DNA of 64,000 bases from Sandaracinus sp. (GTDB lineage Bacteria; Myxococcota_A; Polyangia; Polyangiales; Houyiibacteriaceae), in the NCBI GenBank assembly GCA_002699025.1, contig PABA01000110.1, positions 23,361 to 87,360 on the forward strand, read 5' to 3'. This document shows positions 31,000 through 43,464 of the stretch, one piece after another. The notes beneath the pieces were generated by a model, which saw nothing but the letters and a program-made list of their open reading frames with translations, had not been told where the DNA came from and searched no databases. Position 1 is the stretch's first letter. The number at the start of each line of letters is the position of its first letter. The position numbers and the translations under genes are program-made.

Positions 31000-33468
31000 A
31001 TGCCCTCCTTCGCCCAGCGCCTCGCGCGCCTCCAGCCCCGCCGCGCCGGGGCCTTCGCCCTCGTCGCGCTCCTCTTCGCCGCGGCGGCCGTCCCCTTCGT
31101 CGCGCGCCTCGGCCTCGACAGCGCCTGGACCGCGCTCCTCCCCGCGCACCGCCCGAGCGTCACCGATCTCGAGCGCCTCGAGGGCCGCGTCGGCGCGCTC
31201 TCCACGCTCACCGTGCAGGTGTCCTCGCCGAGCGGAGACCGCGAGGCCCTGCGCGCCTTCGCCGCCGACCTCGCCCCGCGCCTCGAGGCGCTCCCGGGCG
31301 TCGCCGCCGTCGACTGGACCGTCCGCGCCCATGCCGACTTCGTCGAGGCGCACCGGTACCTCTACGCCGACGAGGGCGACCTCGAGGCGCTCGACGCCGC
31401 CCTCGCGCGCCGCCTCGAGGAGGAGCGCGCGCGCGCCAACCCTTTCTACGTCGACCTCGGCTTCGAGGACGACGCGGCCCCCGACCTCGACGCGACCATC
31501 GCGCGCCTCGAGGCCCACGCGGAGGAGGGCCGCGAGCGGCTCGCGCGCTTCCCCGGGGGCCTCTACCTCCACCCGGACGGAAAGAGCCTCGCCCTCTTCG
31601 TGCGCTCCGATCTCGGCGGCGGCGACGCCCTCGGGGGCGGGGCGCTCATGCGGGCCACGCGCCAGGCCGCCGCCGAGATCGATCCGACCTCCTACGGCCC
31701 CGACCTGAGCGTGGAGCTCGGCGGCGACGTCGCCGTCGGGCGGGACGAGCACCAGGCCATCGCGCGCGAGCTCGTCACGGCCACGGTCGTGACCATCGCG
31801 CTGGTGCTCCCGGTCGTCTTCCTCTTCTTCGGGCGCCTCCGCGCCATCCCGCTCCTCGGCCTCGCCCTCGCGCCGCCCGTGCTGCTCACCTTCGCCGTCG
31901 CCCAGCAGACCGTCGGCGCGCTGAACACCTCCACGGCCTTCCTGGCGAGCATCGTCATCGGCAACGGCGTGAACCCGAACGTGATCTGGCTCGCCCGCCA
32001 CTTCGAGCTCCGCCGCCAGGGCGCGGGTCTCGAGGAGGCCATCGCCGGCGCCCACGCGCGCACCTGGGTTGCGACGCTCACCGCCTCCGCCGCCGCGGGC
32101 CTCGCCTACGCCTCCCTCGTCGTCACCGAGTTCCGCGGCTTCCACGACTTCGGCGTCATCGGCGGCGTGGGCATGGCCCTCTGCTGGCTCGGCGCCGTGC
32201 TCCTCCTCCCCGCCCTCGTCGCCCTCCTCGAGCGCCTCCGTCCCCTCCGCGTCCGCAAGACGCGCCTCCGCCTCGCCTACGGCGACGTCTTCGTCCGCGC
32301 GCTTCGTCGCCCGAAGGCCGTGCTCGCCCTCGCCGCCCTCGCGACCGCCGTCTCCCTCGTCGCCGTCGGCCAGGCCGCCGCCGAGGGCCCCTTCGAGCAG
32401 GACTTCCGGAACCTCAAGTCCGAGCGCGACGGGCTCACCGAGGCGCGCCGAGTGAACCGCCGCGTGGGCCAGACCGTCGGCAGCTCCGCCCAGGGCAACG
32501 GCATCGTCGTCGGCGCCTCGAGCCTCGCCGAGGCGCGCCGCCTCGAGGCCGAGCTCGAGGCGGAGCGCGGACCGCTCTGGGCGAGCGTCCACTCGCTGAG
32601 CGACCTCCTCCCCGAGGATCAGCAGGCCAAGCTCCCGCTCCTCCGCTCCATCCGCGCGAAGCTCCTCGAGCTCCGCCCCCACGCCGACGACGCGCTCCGT
32701 GCGCGCATCGACCGCCACCTCCCGCCCGGCGCCCTCCGTGAGCTCCACCTCGGCGACCTGCCGGAGCCGGTGGCGCGCCCCTACACCGAGCGTGACGGAA
32801 CCCGCGGGCGCCTGCTCCTCGTCGAGGAGGCCGAGGCCGAGTCCATTTGGGACGGCCGCTACCTGGTCGCCTGGGCGGGCGCCCTCCGCGAGCTCCGCCT
32901 CGACGACGGGACGCCCCCGCCCCTCGCCGGTCGCGCGCCGATCTTCGCCGACGTGCTCGAGGCCGTGACCGACGACGGCCCCCTCGCCGTGGGCCTGAGC
33001 CTCCTCATGACCGCGCTCCTCTGCCTCTTCGCCTTCCGGCGAAACGGCGACCGCGCCGCCACCCTCGGCGCGCTGCTCCTCGGCGTGCTCTGGATGGCCG
33101 GCGCCATGGCCCTCGCCGGCATGAAGCTGCACTTTCTGAACTTCGTCGCCTTCCCCATCACCTTCGGCAACGGCGTCGACTACGCCGTCAACGTGATGCG
33201 CCGCTACCGCGCCGACGCGGACGCCGGCCTCGCCGACCCGCTCGGCGCTGCCGTCGGCCAGAGCGGCGGCGCCGTCGCCCTCTGCTCGCTGACCACGATC
33301 ATCGGCTACGGCTCGCTCTACCTCTCGGACAACCAGGCCATCGCCAGCTTCGGGACGGCCATGGGGATCTCGGAGATCACCTGTCTCCTCGCGGCGCTCC
33401 TGGCGGTGCCGGCGATGCTGCGGATGAGGAAGGGGAGGGCGCCGAGGGCGGCGGCGTCGCTCGCGTGA
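31000..33468 (+). CDS. MMPL/RND-superfamily exporter
   Basis: An 822-residue inner-membrane transporter with the RND/MMPL layout: a first helix (FALVALLFAAAAVPFVARLGL), a large periplasmic loop, a block of helices around 265-430 (TVVTIALVLPVVFLFF, AIPLLGLALAPPVLLTFA, NPNVIWLARHFELRRQGAG, FGVIGGVGMALCWLGAVLLLPA), a second periplasmic loop and a second helix block near the C-terminus (LGALLLGVLWMAGAMALAGM, FPITFGNGVDYAVNVMRRYRAD, ISEITCLLAALLAVPAML). The GNGVNPN and GNGVDYA segments hold the proton-relay region. The class is close to hopanoid/lipid exporters (HpnN-like). It follows the glycosyltransferase by 85 bp and may export a related lipid or glycan, but cargo is unknown. Confidence 0.85.
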   Translation: MPSFAQRLARLQPRRAGAFALVALLFAAAAVPFVARLGLDSAWTALLPAHRPSVTDLERLEGRVGALSTLTVQVSSPSGDREALRAFAADLAPRLEALPGVAAVDWTVRAHADFVEAHRYLYADEGDLEALDAALARRLEEERARANPFYVDLGFEDDAAPDLDATIARLEAHAEEGRERLARFPGGLYLHPDGKSLALFVRSDLGGGDALGGGALMRATRQAAAEIDPTSYGPDLSVELGGDVAVGRDEHQAIARELVTATVVTIALVLPVVFLFFGRLRAIPLLGLALAPPVLLTFAVAQQTVGALNTSTAFLASIVIGNGVNPNVIWLARHFELRRQGAGLEEAIAGAHARTWVATLTASAAAGLAYASLVVTEFRGFHDFGVIGGVGMALCWLGAVLLLPALVALLERLRPLRVRKTRLRLAYGDVFVRALRRPKAVLALAALATAVSLVAVGQAAAEGPFEQDFRNLKSERDGLTEARRVNRRVGQTVGSSAQGNGIVVGASSLAEARRLEAELEAERGPLWASVHSLSDLLPEDQQAKLPLLRSIRAKLLELRPHADDALRARIDRHLPPGALRELHLGDLPEPVARPYTERDGTRGRLLLVEEAEAESIWDGRYLVAWAGALRELRLDDGTPPPLAGRAPIFADVLEAVTDDGPLAVGLSLLMTALLCLFAFRRNGDRAATLGALLLGVLWMAGAMALAGMKLHFLNFVAFPITFGNGVDYAVNVMRRYRADADAGLADPLGAAVGQSGGAVALCSLTTIIGYGSLYLSDNQAIASFGTAMGISEITCLLAALLAVPAMLRMRKGRAPRAAASLA

Positions 33469-33596
33469 GCTCGAGCCCCAGCGGCAGCTCGAGCCCCAGC
33501 GGCAGCTCGAGCCCGAGCGGCAGCTCGAGCCCGAGCGGCAGCTCGAGCCCCAGCGGCAGCCCGACCCCGAGCGAGAGCGCGACGACCCCAGCGTGA
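33465..33596 (+). repeat. 18-bp minisatellite overlapping the exporter stop; possible small reading frame
   Basis: Five successive 18-base units based on AGCTCGAGCCCCAGCGGC start at the exporter stop codon. In frame from GTG at 33465 (GTGA overlap with the stop) they read MSSSPSG repeated, ending SPTPSESATTPA and a stop at 33594-33596, 43 residues in all. A second, shorter GTGAGCTCCAGCCCAAGCGG follows at 33593. It may be a coupled small gene, but a non-coding tandem repeat expansion is as likely. Confidence 0.6.
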
Positions 33597-33639
33597 GCTC
33601 CAGCCCAAGCGGCAGCCCGAGCCGAAGCCGAAGCCGTCG

Positions 33640-34007
33640 GAGAGCGGACGGCGGAAGGCGGGGGCCGCCGCGACCGAAGGGAGCGGCGAATGCGAAGACC
33701 GGCCGCGTGCTCCGCGGAGCGGCCTGGCCGCGCGCCGACGGGCTGCCCCCGGCGGAGAGCGGACGGCGGAAGGCGGAGAGCCGGCGCGACCGAAGGGAGC
33801 GGGAGTGCGGAGACCGGCCGCGTACTCCGCGGAGCGGCCTGGCCGCGCGCCGACGGGCTGCCCCCGGCGGATAGCGGACGGCGGAAAGCGGAGAGCCGCC
33901 GCGACCGAAGGGAGCGGCGAACGCGGACGGCGGAAAGCGGAGAGCCGGCGCGACCGAAGGGAGCGGCGAACGCGGAGAGCCGGCGCGACCGAAGGGAGCG
34001 CCGAACG
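33640..34007. repeat. Long tandem array of AGCGGACGGCGGA / CGACCGAAGGGAG elements
   Basis: Two full units of about 113-115 bp (33640-33752 and 33753-33867, each with AGAGCGGACGGCGGA, GCGACCGAAGGGAGCGG, CGGCCGCGT, TCCGCGGAGCGGCCTGGCCG and GACGGGCTGCCCCCGGC) are followed by three shortened units (33868-33923, 33924-33972, 33973-34007) that keep only the AGCGGACGGC and CGACCGAAGGGAGCG halves. No coding frame with normal codon use is seen. The element is the same family as the outer inverted repeats near 24.5 and 26.3 kb. Confidence 0.9.
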
Positions 34008-34015
34008 GAACGCAA

Positions 34016-34047
34016 CGAGGCCGACCCCCGGAGAGAGGCCGGCCTCG
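34016..34047 (-). terminator. Terminator hairpin for the fadN-fadA operon
   Basis: CGAGGCCG / CGGCCTCG arms with a 16-base loop; on the minus strand it lies 36 bp beyond the thiolase stop and is followed by TTGCGTTCCGTT. Same stem sequence family as 5233-5260. Confidence 0.5.
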
Positions 34048-34082
34048 CTGGCGTATTGGAGCGCCCGGGGGACGCTCGCGTG

Positions 34083-35252
<1,170 letters not shown>

Positions 35253-35277
35253 TCTCCTCGTGGTGTCGCTGCGGCCG

Positions 35278-37644
<2,367 letters not shown>

Positions 37645-37974
37645 GCGGAGGTGCTCCTCGTGAAAGGTTCGAGCTTCATCGGGGGTGCGCGCCGACGGCT
37701 CGCCGGCGCCTCGCCGCGGGGGCCCCGCGGGGTGCGAAAGGTCGCGCAGGGGAAGGGCTTTCGCAAGCGGGATGACGCGCGTTGACGCGGCGCGTCGTGA
37801 CTCGCTCGGGGGTGACGGGCTCCCTTCGTGCGCAGCCCGCGACGATCCCGTCACGGCTGGCGGACGGCGTTGACAGCGGGCGCCGACATGTCGCGTGATG
37901 GGCGTTCGCTTCGGGGTGGCACGGCGATTGGAGAACGTGTCGGCGCGCCCCGAACGGGGGCGAGGAGGACATAC
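37645..37974. other. Divergent intergenic region of 330 bp
   Basis: Lies between the fadN-like gene (minus) and the unknown 907-residue protein gene (plus), so it should hold both promoters. TTGACA at 37870-37875 is a good -35 match for the plus strand but no convincing -10 follows at the right spacing. A clear ribosome site GAGGAGGA is at 37962-37969. No FadR-type palindrome was noticed. Confidence 0.5.
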
Positions 37975-40698
37975 ATGGAGACGCGCGACGCGGTGCAGAG
38001 GCTGAAGACGGCGGTGAGCGAGGGGAAGCTCCAGGACCTGATGCGAGGGGGCTGGGCCGAGGTGCTCCCGCGGGCGCGGAACGCCTGCCTGCGCCTGATC
38101 ATGGAGATCCCGGCGGACGCCTGCGAGAAGAACGCCATCGCCTGGCCGGAGGTGAAGCCGGCCCTCGAGGCCCTCGACGAGCCGGTCTCGGCCGAGGCGG
38201 TGGAGGCCTGGCTGCCGGACGCGCCGGAGCGCGCCGTGCCCTTCTTCGCGCGTTCCCTCCACCTGGACGAGCCCGAGCCGCTCACGGTCGAGGGCTTCCT
38301 CTCGATGGTCGAGGCGCACCGCCCGGCGCTCTACGAGCGGTGCATCCAGCCGCACCTCGACGCCTCCCAGCGGGCGCGCGAGCTCGCCGCCGCTCACGCG
38401 AAGCCCATCGTCGCCGCGCTCCTTCGACGCGACAACCCCGGCAACGGCTCGACGGCGCTCGACCAGCTCCCCGACGAGGCGCTCGGGCCCTTCCTGGAGG
38501 GCCTCGCCGAGCAGGGCGTCGAGCCCTCGAGCTACACCGTGCGCTCCCTCCGTCGCGGCGCGCCGCACGCGCCCGCCGCCTACGCGGCCCTCGCGGCCGC
38601 CGCCGTGAAGAAGACGAAGAAGCGCGAGGTGAACGGGCTCTTCATCGAGCTGGCGCCGCTGGACGCCGACGGCATCGAGACGATCCTGAGCGGCGTGAAG
38701 GGCAAGGAGGCGCACTTCCAGCGCGTCGCCTTCCTCTGCGCCTACGCCGCCACGGAGGCCGCCGCGGAGGCCCTCGCGCGCTTCTTGGACCACAAGAAGC
38801 GCGGCCGGCTCGCCGCCCGCTGGCTCGCCGTCATGGGGCCCACCGGGGGGAAGGCCGCCGCGGCCGCGGCGGAGGCCGTCGCGAAGAAGAAGACCCAGGC
38901 CGCCGAGCGCGTGCGCGAGAACGCCGCGAAGGTGGCGGCCCTGCCCCCCGCCTCCTCGCTCCTCCCGGCGCTCGGCAACAAGCCGAGCGGCTGGAACCTC
39001 GACCCGGAGCGCTTCGCCCTCGACCTCGAGGACCTCGAGGCGCCGAGCGGGGAGCCGCCGCACCCGCCCATCGCCCTCGAGGACGCCGAGCGCGTCCTGA
39101 AGGACGCCAAGCACGACCCGGCGGACCTGAAGCCGCACGAGTGGGCCGACCTGCTCCAGATCGTGACCATCAAGGGCTTCGCGCAGGACCTCGGCTGGGC
39201 CCACGAGCGCGCTCGCGTGCGCGGCCTGCTCGGCTGGGGCGCGCAGGAGCATCGGCTCGCCGAGGCCCTCGAGCGCTTCGACTTCGACGGGCACTACAAG
39301 ATCGGCTGGGGCCAGGACGGGCGCCTCGGGCTGATGCACTTCCTCCTCGGCTGCGAGGCCTCCGAGGACGTGCTGCTCCACGCCTACGCGCTCTACGGGC
39401 GCCGCCGCGGCAACCTGATGGCCGGCTGCGTGCCGCGGAACTTCGACGAGCCGCTGAAGGCCTTCGGCCACGCGAAGCAGACGGCGCTGCTCCTCCTCGC
39501 GCGGCACCTCGAGATCCGGAAGTACAACGTCATCGGCGCGGACGAGATCCTCCGCTACCCGGTGCTCGAGGAGGCGAGCGGCCTCGAGGGGTCCTGGACC
39601 AGCGCCGAGCCGCGGCGCGACGTCCGCATCCGCGTGAGCGTGACCGGCGCCTCGAAGGCCACGATCACCCTCCGCGGCGGCATCCGCGTGACGCTCGACG
39701 GGAGCGAGCGCCGCTGGTCCGTCGAGGGGCTCCCCGGCTCGGCGAGCGGTCCGACCTCGCTCCTCGGCGACGAGCGCGTGCTCCAGCTCGACGTCGAGGC
39801 CGTCGGCCCGCTGCTGCGGCTCGGCTTCAACGGCACCATCGGTGGGGAGATGCCGCAGGGCTACCTCTTCGAGGGGATCGGGACGGAGGCCTCGCCCATC
39901 GAGGTCCAGACCGACGGCACCCTCCAGCGCGCCCGCGTCACCGAGATGCGCTCGCAGCGCGCGGCCACGGACCTCGCTCGCCTCGTCGGCTTCGAGGAAG
40001 AGGGCGCCGTGCGCGACGTGGCCGAGGGCGGCGACGCGGCGGCGGCGCTGGCCCTGGCGGCGGAGGTGAGCCTGGGCGACGACGAGGGCGTGGCGGCGGC
40101 GGCGAAGGCCGCGCTCCAGGAGCTGGGGGAGGTCGGCGCCCCCTGGCGGGAGGCCCTCGGGCTCGACGCCGTGGAGGCCGAGGAGAAGGTCTTCCCCCTA
40201 CGCTCCTTCGACGCATGCGTCGCGGCCTTCGCGGCGCTGAAGGACGGGGAGCCGAAGCAGGTCGAGGGCGTGGACGGCTACGCCAAGACCGTGGCCTGGA
40301 AGAGCCCCGGGAGCCCCGACTGGTCCGACGACGGCATCGCCGAGGACACGCTCTACCTGGTCGAGGGCGACGGCTGGCGCGGCGAGGGCGTGAGCGACGC
40401 GAAGACGCTCATGGGCAGCAGCATCCCGGCGCTGACCACGTGGAACTCGCGTGGAAGCGGCGACTGGGCCGGCGAGCCGGGCACCTGGATGATCCTCACC
40501 TGCGACGACCTGATGCAGGAGCAGGACGAGTGGGGCAATTGGATGAGCGTCACGCTCGCCGCCTGGAAGGTGGAGGAGGGCGTGGCCGTCGCCGCCTGGA
40601 AGGGGAAGCGCGAGGACCTCGCGAAGGTCATGGGCCTCCCGGACGGCTGGCCGAGCCGGCGGAGCTGGACCTCGATCCCGGTCTGGATCGGCGAGTAG
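37975..40698 (+). CDS. Large conserved-looking protein of unknown function
   Basis: A 907-residue cytosolic protein with no signal, membrane segment or known catalytic motif. The first 370 residues are strongly helical and Ala/Lys-rich (ALAAAAVKKTKKREVNGLFIEL, KAAAAAAEAVAKKKTQAAERVREN), consistent with HEAT-like repeats; a middle part (about 380-560) has LDPERFALDLEDLEAPSGEPPHP and LGWAHERARVRGLLGWG; then a beta-rich part (about 570-700) with ISVTGASKATITLRGGIRVTL; and a C-terminal acidic domain with aspartate-rich loops (WSDDGIAEDTLYLVEGDGW, ILTCDDLMQEQDEWGNWMSV). It could belong to the poorly known MolR/DUF4132-type group of large myxobacterial proteins, but that is only an impression. Start ATG with a strong GAGGAGG ribosome site. 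Confidence 0.7.
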   Translation: METRDAVQRLKTAVSEGKLQDLMRGGWAEVLPRARNACLRLIMEIPADACEKNAIAWPEVKPALEALDEPVSAEAVEAWLPDAPERAVPFFARSLHLDEPEPLTVEGFLSMVEAHRPALYERCIQPHLDASQRARELAAAHAKPIVAALLRRDNPGNGSTALDQLPDEALGPFLEGLAEQGVEPSSYTVRSLRRGAPHAPAAYAALAAAAVKKTKKREVNGLFIELAPLDADGIETILSGVKGKEAHFQRVAFLCAYAATEAAAEALARFLDHKKRGRLAARWLAVMGPTGGKAAAAAAEAVAKKKTQAAERVRENAAKVAALPPASSLLPALGNKPSGWNLDPERFALDLEDLEAPSGEPPHPPIALEDAERVLKDAKHDPADLKPHEWADLLQIVTIKGFAQDLGWAHERARVRGLLGWGAQEHRLAEALERFDFDGHYKIGWGQDGRLGLMHFLLGCEASEDVLLHAYALYGRRRGNLMAGCVPRNFDEPLKAFGHAKQTALLLLARHLEIRKYNVIGADEILRYPVLEEASGLEGSWTSAEPRRDVRIRVSVTGASKATITLRGGIRVTLDGSERRWSVEGLPGSASGPTSLLGDERVLQLDVEAVGPLLRLGFNGTIGGEMPQGYLFEGIGTEASPIEVQTDGTLQRARVTEMRSQRAATDLARLVGFEEEGAVRDVAEGGDAAAALALAAEVSLGDDEGVAAAAKAALQELGEVGAPWREALGLDAVEAEEKVFPLRSFDACVAAFAALKDGEPKQVEGVDGYAKTVAWKSPGSPDWSDDGIAEDTLYLVEGDGWRGEGVSDAKTLMGSSIPALTTWNSRGSGDWAGEPGTWMILTCDDLMQEQDEWGNWMSVTLAAWKVEEGVAVAAWKGKREDLAKVMGLPDGWPSRRSWTSIPVWIGE

Positions 40699-40833
40699 GC
40701 GTCCTCTCGCGTCTCCTCTCGCGCCCGCCTCTCCGTCATGGGGGGCGGGCGCGTTCGCGTCGGGGCTCGGCGACGTGCGCGCTGGCCTCGTGAGTCCCGG
40801 CGGCGTCGGTCGGCGGCGTTGCTCGGCGGGTCG

Positions 40834-40877
40834 GCGGCGTTACTCAGCGGCGTTACTCAGCGGCGTTGCTCAGCGGC
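40834..40877. repeat. 13-bp tandem repeat
   Basis: Three units of GCGGCGTTRCTCA (40834, 40847, 40860) plus a remnant, in the 242-bp gap between two convergent genes; a looser copy precedes it at about 40812. No other structure seen in the gap. Confidence 0.8.
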
Positions 40878-40940
40878 CTCGCGCGTCCCCATCGTCTCGC
40901 GTTCCCGTCAGAAGGGCCGGGCCAGCGCCGAGCGTGCTCC

Positions 40941-42299
40941 TCAGATGGCGTCCGGGACCTGGACGAGCAGCTCCATCGGGTCGACCACCTCGCCGCCCTC
41001 GCGGAGCTGGAAGTGCAGGTGCGCCCGGCCGCCGCCCGTGTCGCCGACGCGCGCGATCCAGCTCCCCCGGAGCACCTGCTGGCCGACCTCGACGTGCGTC
41101 TCGGCGTTCGAGCCGTAGAGGCTGATCCAGCCGTTCGGGTGCAGGATGGCGATGCTCTTGCCGAGCCCACGGAGCTCCTCGCCCACGTAGACGACCAGCC
41201 CGTCGGCGATGGCCCGCACGGGCGCGCCGGGCTCGGCCACGACGTTCAAGCCCCGCCCCTCGCGGCGCAGGCGCTCGCCGCCCCGCACGGGCCAGAGCAC
41301 GTTGCGGAAGTGTCGCCCCTCGACCTCCTCGAGGTCCGCCGCGGAGGCGCCCTCGCGGAGCAGCCGCCGCACGAAGCCCACCTCGCCGACGTCGCCGTCC
41401 ACCGGAGCGGCTCGCCCTGGGGAGCGGCTCGCCACCGCGCCTCCGGCGGCGGCCGGCCCGCGATCGGGCGGGAGGTCGGCGCGGAGGTGGTCCGTCGGCT
41501 CCGCGTAGGTTCCGTCGGCGCGCGCGGCGCGCCAGGCGCGGTAGGCGTCGATCCAGGGGCGCCCGTCGAAGAGGTGGAGCGGGTCGATGGGGCGACCCCG
41601 CCGGCGCACCTCGAAGTGCAGGTGCGGCCCGCGGGAGATCCCGGTCGTGCCGACGAAGGCGATGCGCTCGCCGCGCCGCACGCGCCAGCCGGGCTGCACG
41701 GTCGTCCGGTAGTTGTGCGCGTAGATGGAGACCGAGGCGTCCGGGTGGACGATCATCACCAGGTTGCCCATGCCGCGGACGCCGTTGTCGCTGTAGGCGA
41801 CGATGCCGTCGGCCACGGCGCGCACCACCGAGCCCTCGTCGGCGACGATGTCGAGCCCGTTGTGGCGGAGGTCCGGCCGGGTCCGGCGCACGTAGCCGAA
41901 GCCCCGCCCGAAGCGCCCCAGCTCCACCGGCCACTGCAGGTGCTCCGGCATCTCGCCGCGCGCCGCCTCGACCCAGCGCGGGTCGGGCGCCGCGTGGAAG
42001 AGCCGGCTCGCCGTCTGGGTCGTCCCGAGCCCCAGCGCCTCCGCCCGTCGCTGGGAGGCCCCGCGCGGCTCGGGCACGCGCCGCGGACCGTCGCTGAAGC
42101 GCGAGTAGTCGAAGCGCCGCCGGCGGCCCTCGCGCTCCCCGTCCCCCTCGTCTTCGTCCTCGAGGTCGTCGTGCGTCGCCTCGGCGCGCGCCGCCCGCCG
42201 AGCGGGGCGGGTTTCCGTGACGTCGTCGTCCGCCCGCGCGCCGCGGCCCGGGAGGGCGAGCGCGAGGAGGAGCAGCGCGGAGAGGAGGGCAGGGCGCAT
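40941..42299 (-). CDS. Exported protein with two M23 (LytM) peptidase domains
   Basis: A 452-residue exported peptidoglycan protein: signal peptide MRPALLSALLLLALALPG, an acidic and Arg-rich linker, then two tandem M23 domains. The first (about 150-260) has RHNGLDIVADEGSVVRAVADG, IYAHNYRTTVQPGWRVRRGE and GPHLHFEVRRRGRPIDP, that is, both the HxxxD and HxH zinc motifs. The second (about 340-450) reads GRGLNVVAEPGAPVRAIADG and RAHLHFQLREGGEVVDPMELL: its HLH remains but His and Asp of the first motif are replaced (GRGLN), so it is probably inactive. Likely acts in cell-wall turnover. The start at 42299 follows the acyltransferase gene by 227 bp. Confidence 0.85.
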   Translation of the reverse strand: MRPALLSALLLLALALPGRGARADDDVTETRPARRAARAEATHDDLEDEDEGDGEREGRRRRFDYSRFSDGPRRVPEPRGASQRRAEALGLGTTQTASRLFHAAPDPRWVEAARGEMPEHLQWPVELGRFGRGFGYVRRTRPDLRHNGLDIVADEGSVVRAVADGIVAYSDNGVRGMGNLVMIVHPDASVSIYAHNYRTTVQPGWRVRRGERIAFVGTTGISRGPHLHFEVRRRGRPIDPLHLFDGRPWIDAYRAWRAARADGTYAEPTDHLRADLPPDRGPAAAGGAVASRSPGRAAPVDGDVGEVGFVRRLLREGASAADLEEVEGRHFRNVLWPVRGGERLRREGRGLNVVAEPGAPVRAIADGLVVYVGEELRGLGKSIAILHPNGWISLYGSNAETHVEVGQQVLRGSWIARVGDTGGGRAHLHFQLREGGEVVDPMELLVQVPDAI

Positions 42300-42332
42300 A
42301 CCCACCCGATCCCGAACTCGGAAGCTCCGGTC

Positions 42333-42379
42333 AAAAAAGCCGCGCCGCCCTTGCGGAAGCACTTCATGAAGCGCTTCCG
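42333..42379 (-). terminator. Hairpin with downstream T-run
   Basis: CGGAAGCACTTCA / TGAAGCGCTTCCG (42354-42379) is a 26-base palindrome with one mismatch and no loop. On the minus strand it is followed 15 bases later by TTTTTT (42333-42338). It lies between the acyltransferase gene and the M23 gene, so it may end the former; the perfect dyad could instead be a repressor site in front of the M23 gene. Confidence 0.45.
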
Positions 42380-42525
42380 TAGCGCCCGGTCGGCTCCGCT
42401 CGGCTGCGATCGGCGCCGGCGCGCTCTTCGCGGTCCCACCCTGGCCCCGCCCCGGCCGCCCCGCGCGCGCGGCGCCTCCTCGCCGGTATCGCCCCACCCG
42501 AACGCGGAGGCCGCCGGGCCGCCTC

Positions 42526-43464
42526 CTACGTGAAGAGCCCTGGCCGCTCCTCGAGGCCGCGGTTGATGAGGCTCTGGATCGTCGCCTTCACCACCCAGAC
42601 CTTCTCCTCGACCACCGCGTCGTCGTCGTCCGGGTCGCCCTCGAAGGTGAGCGGCTCCCCGAAGTAGAGCCGGTAGCGCACGGGCAGGGGCGCCAGGAGC
42701 CCGAGGAAGAGCTGCGGGATGATCGGGAAGGCGGGCATGCCGAGGAGCTTCGCCAGCGGCTTCACGTCCGCGAGCGAGACGTACTGCTCCTCCGCGCCCA
42801 CGACGGCCACCGGCAGGATCGGCGTCTTCGTCTCCAGCGCCAGCCGCATGAAGCCGAGGCCGAAGTCCGTGAGCTGGTAGCGCTTGTCGTAGGTCTTCGA
42901 GATGCCCCGGGAGCCCTCCGGGAAGACCACCAGCGCCTGCTCCTGCAGGAGTAGGCGCCGCGCGTTCTCGGGCGAGCCCACGACCTGCCCGAGTCGCGGG
43001 AAGAGGAAGGAGACGAAGGGCAGCTCCGCCGTCCACTTCTCCACCATCGAGCGCGGAAAGCGCGGCGGGTCCGCGTCGAGCATCAGCGCCGTCCCGAGGA
43101 TCACCCCGTCCAGCGGCACCTGCCCCGAGTGGTTCGCGACCACCAGCACCCGCCCGCTCGGGACCCGCTCGATGCCGTGGACGATCGACCGGAAGTAGCG
43201 CCGGTGGAGCACGGCCGCGAGGGCGAGGGCGTAGCGCGCCGTCTCCGGGTCGAAGCCGAAGGGATCCTGCCCCACCTCGTTCGGGTGCATGGGGATGCGC
43301 GCGAGCCGCGCGTCGAGGTCCTCGCCGATCAGCTCCTCGGCGAGGTGCACGAGCCGGTCCCCGACGCGCCTGGGCAGCGTCGGCTCCACGGACCCGTCCT
43401 CCGTGGGCCGAAGGCCCCAGCCCGCGAAGGGCACGGGGGGTGAGGATCGGTGCTCGTCGACCAT
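42526..43464 (-). CDS. Lysophospholipid acyltransferase (PlsC-like)
   Basis: A 312-residue acyltransferase of the PlsC/LPLAT fold. The catalytic motif I is VLVVANHSGQVPLDGVI (NHSGQVPLD, the His/Asp pair), motif III is VVFPEGSRGIS, and a PILPVAVVGAEEQYVS segment follows. The N-terminal 85 residues are charged and helical. It would acylate 1-acyl-glycerol-3-phosphate or another lysolipid; the extra N-terminal region and the late IIPQLFLGLLAPLPVRYRLYFGEPLTF, rather than classical membrane helices, fit a peripheral member. The 1-acyl-sn-glycerol-3-phosphate specificity is not established. Upstream of the M23 gene on the same strand. Confidence 0.87.
   Translation of the reverse strand: MVDEHRSSPPVPFAGWGLRPTEDGSVEPTLPRRVGDRLVHLAEELIGEDLDARLARIPMHPNEVGQDPFGFDPETARYALALAAVLHRRYFRSIVHGIERVPSGRVLVVANHSGQVPLDGVILGTALMLDADPPRFPRSMVEKWTAELPFVSFLFPRLGQVVGSPENARRLLLQEQALVVFPEGSRGISKTYDKRYQLTDFGLGFMRLALETKTPILPVAVVGAEEQYVSLADVKPLAKLLGMPAFPIIPQLFLGLLAPLPVRYRLYFGEPLTFEGDPDDDDAVVEEKVWVVKATIQSLINRGLEERPGLFT

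Noticed and set aside
37870..37898. Sigma-70 promoter from TTGACA at 37870
   Set aside because: No -10 element fits at 16-18 bp; kept only as a note in the intergenic feature.
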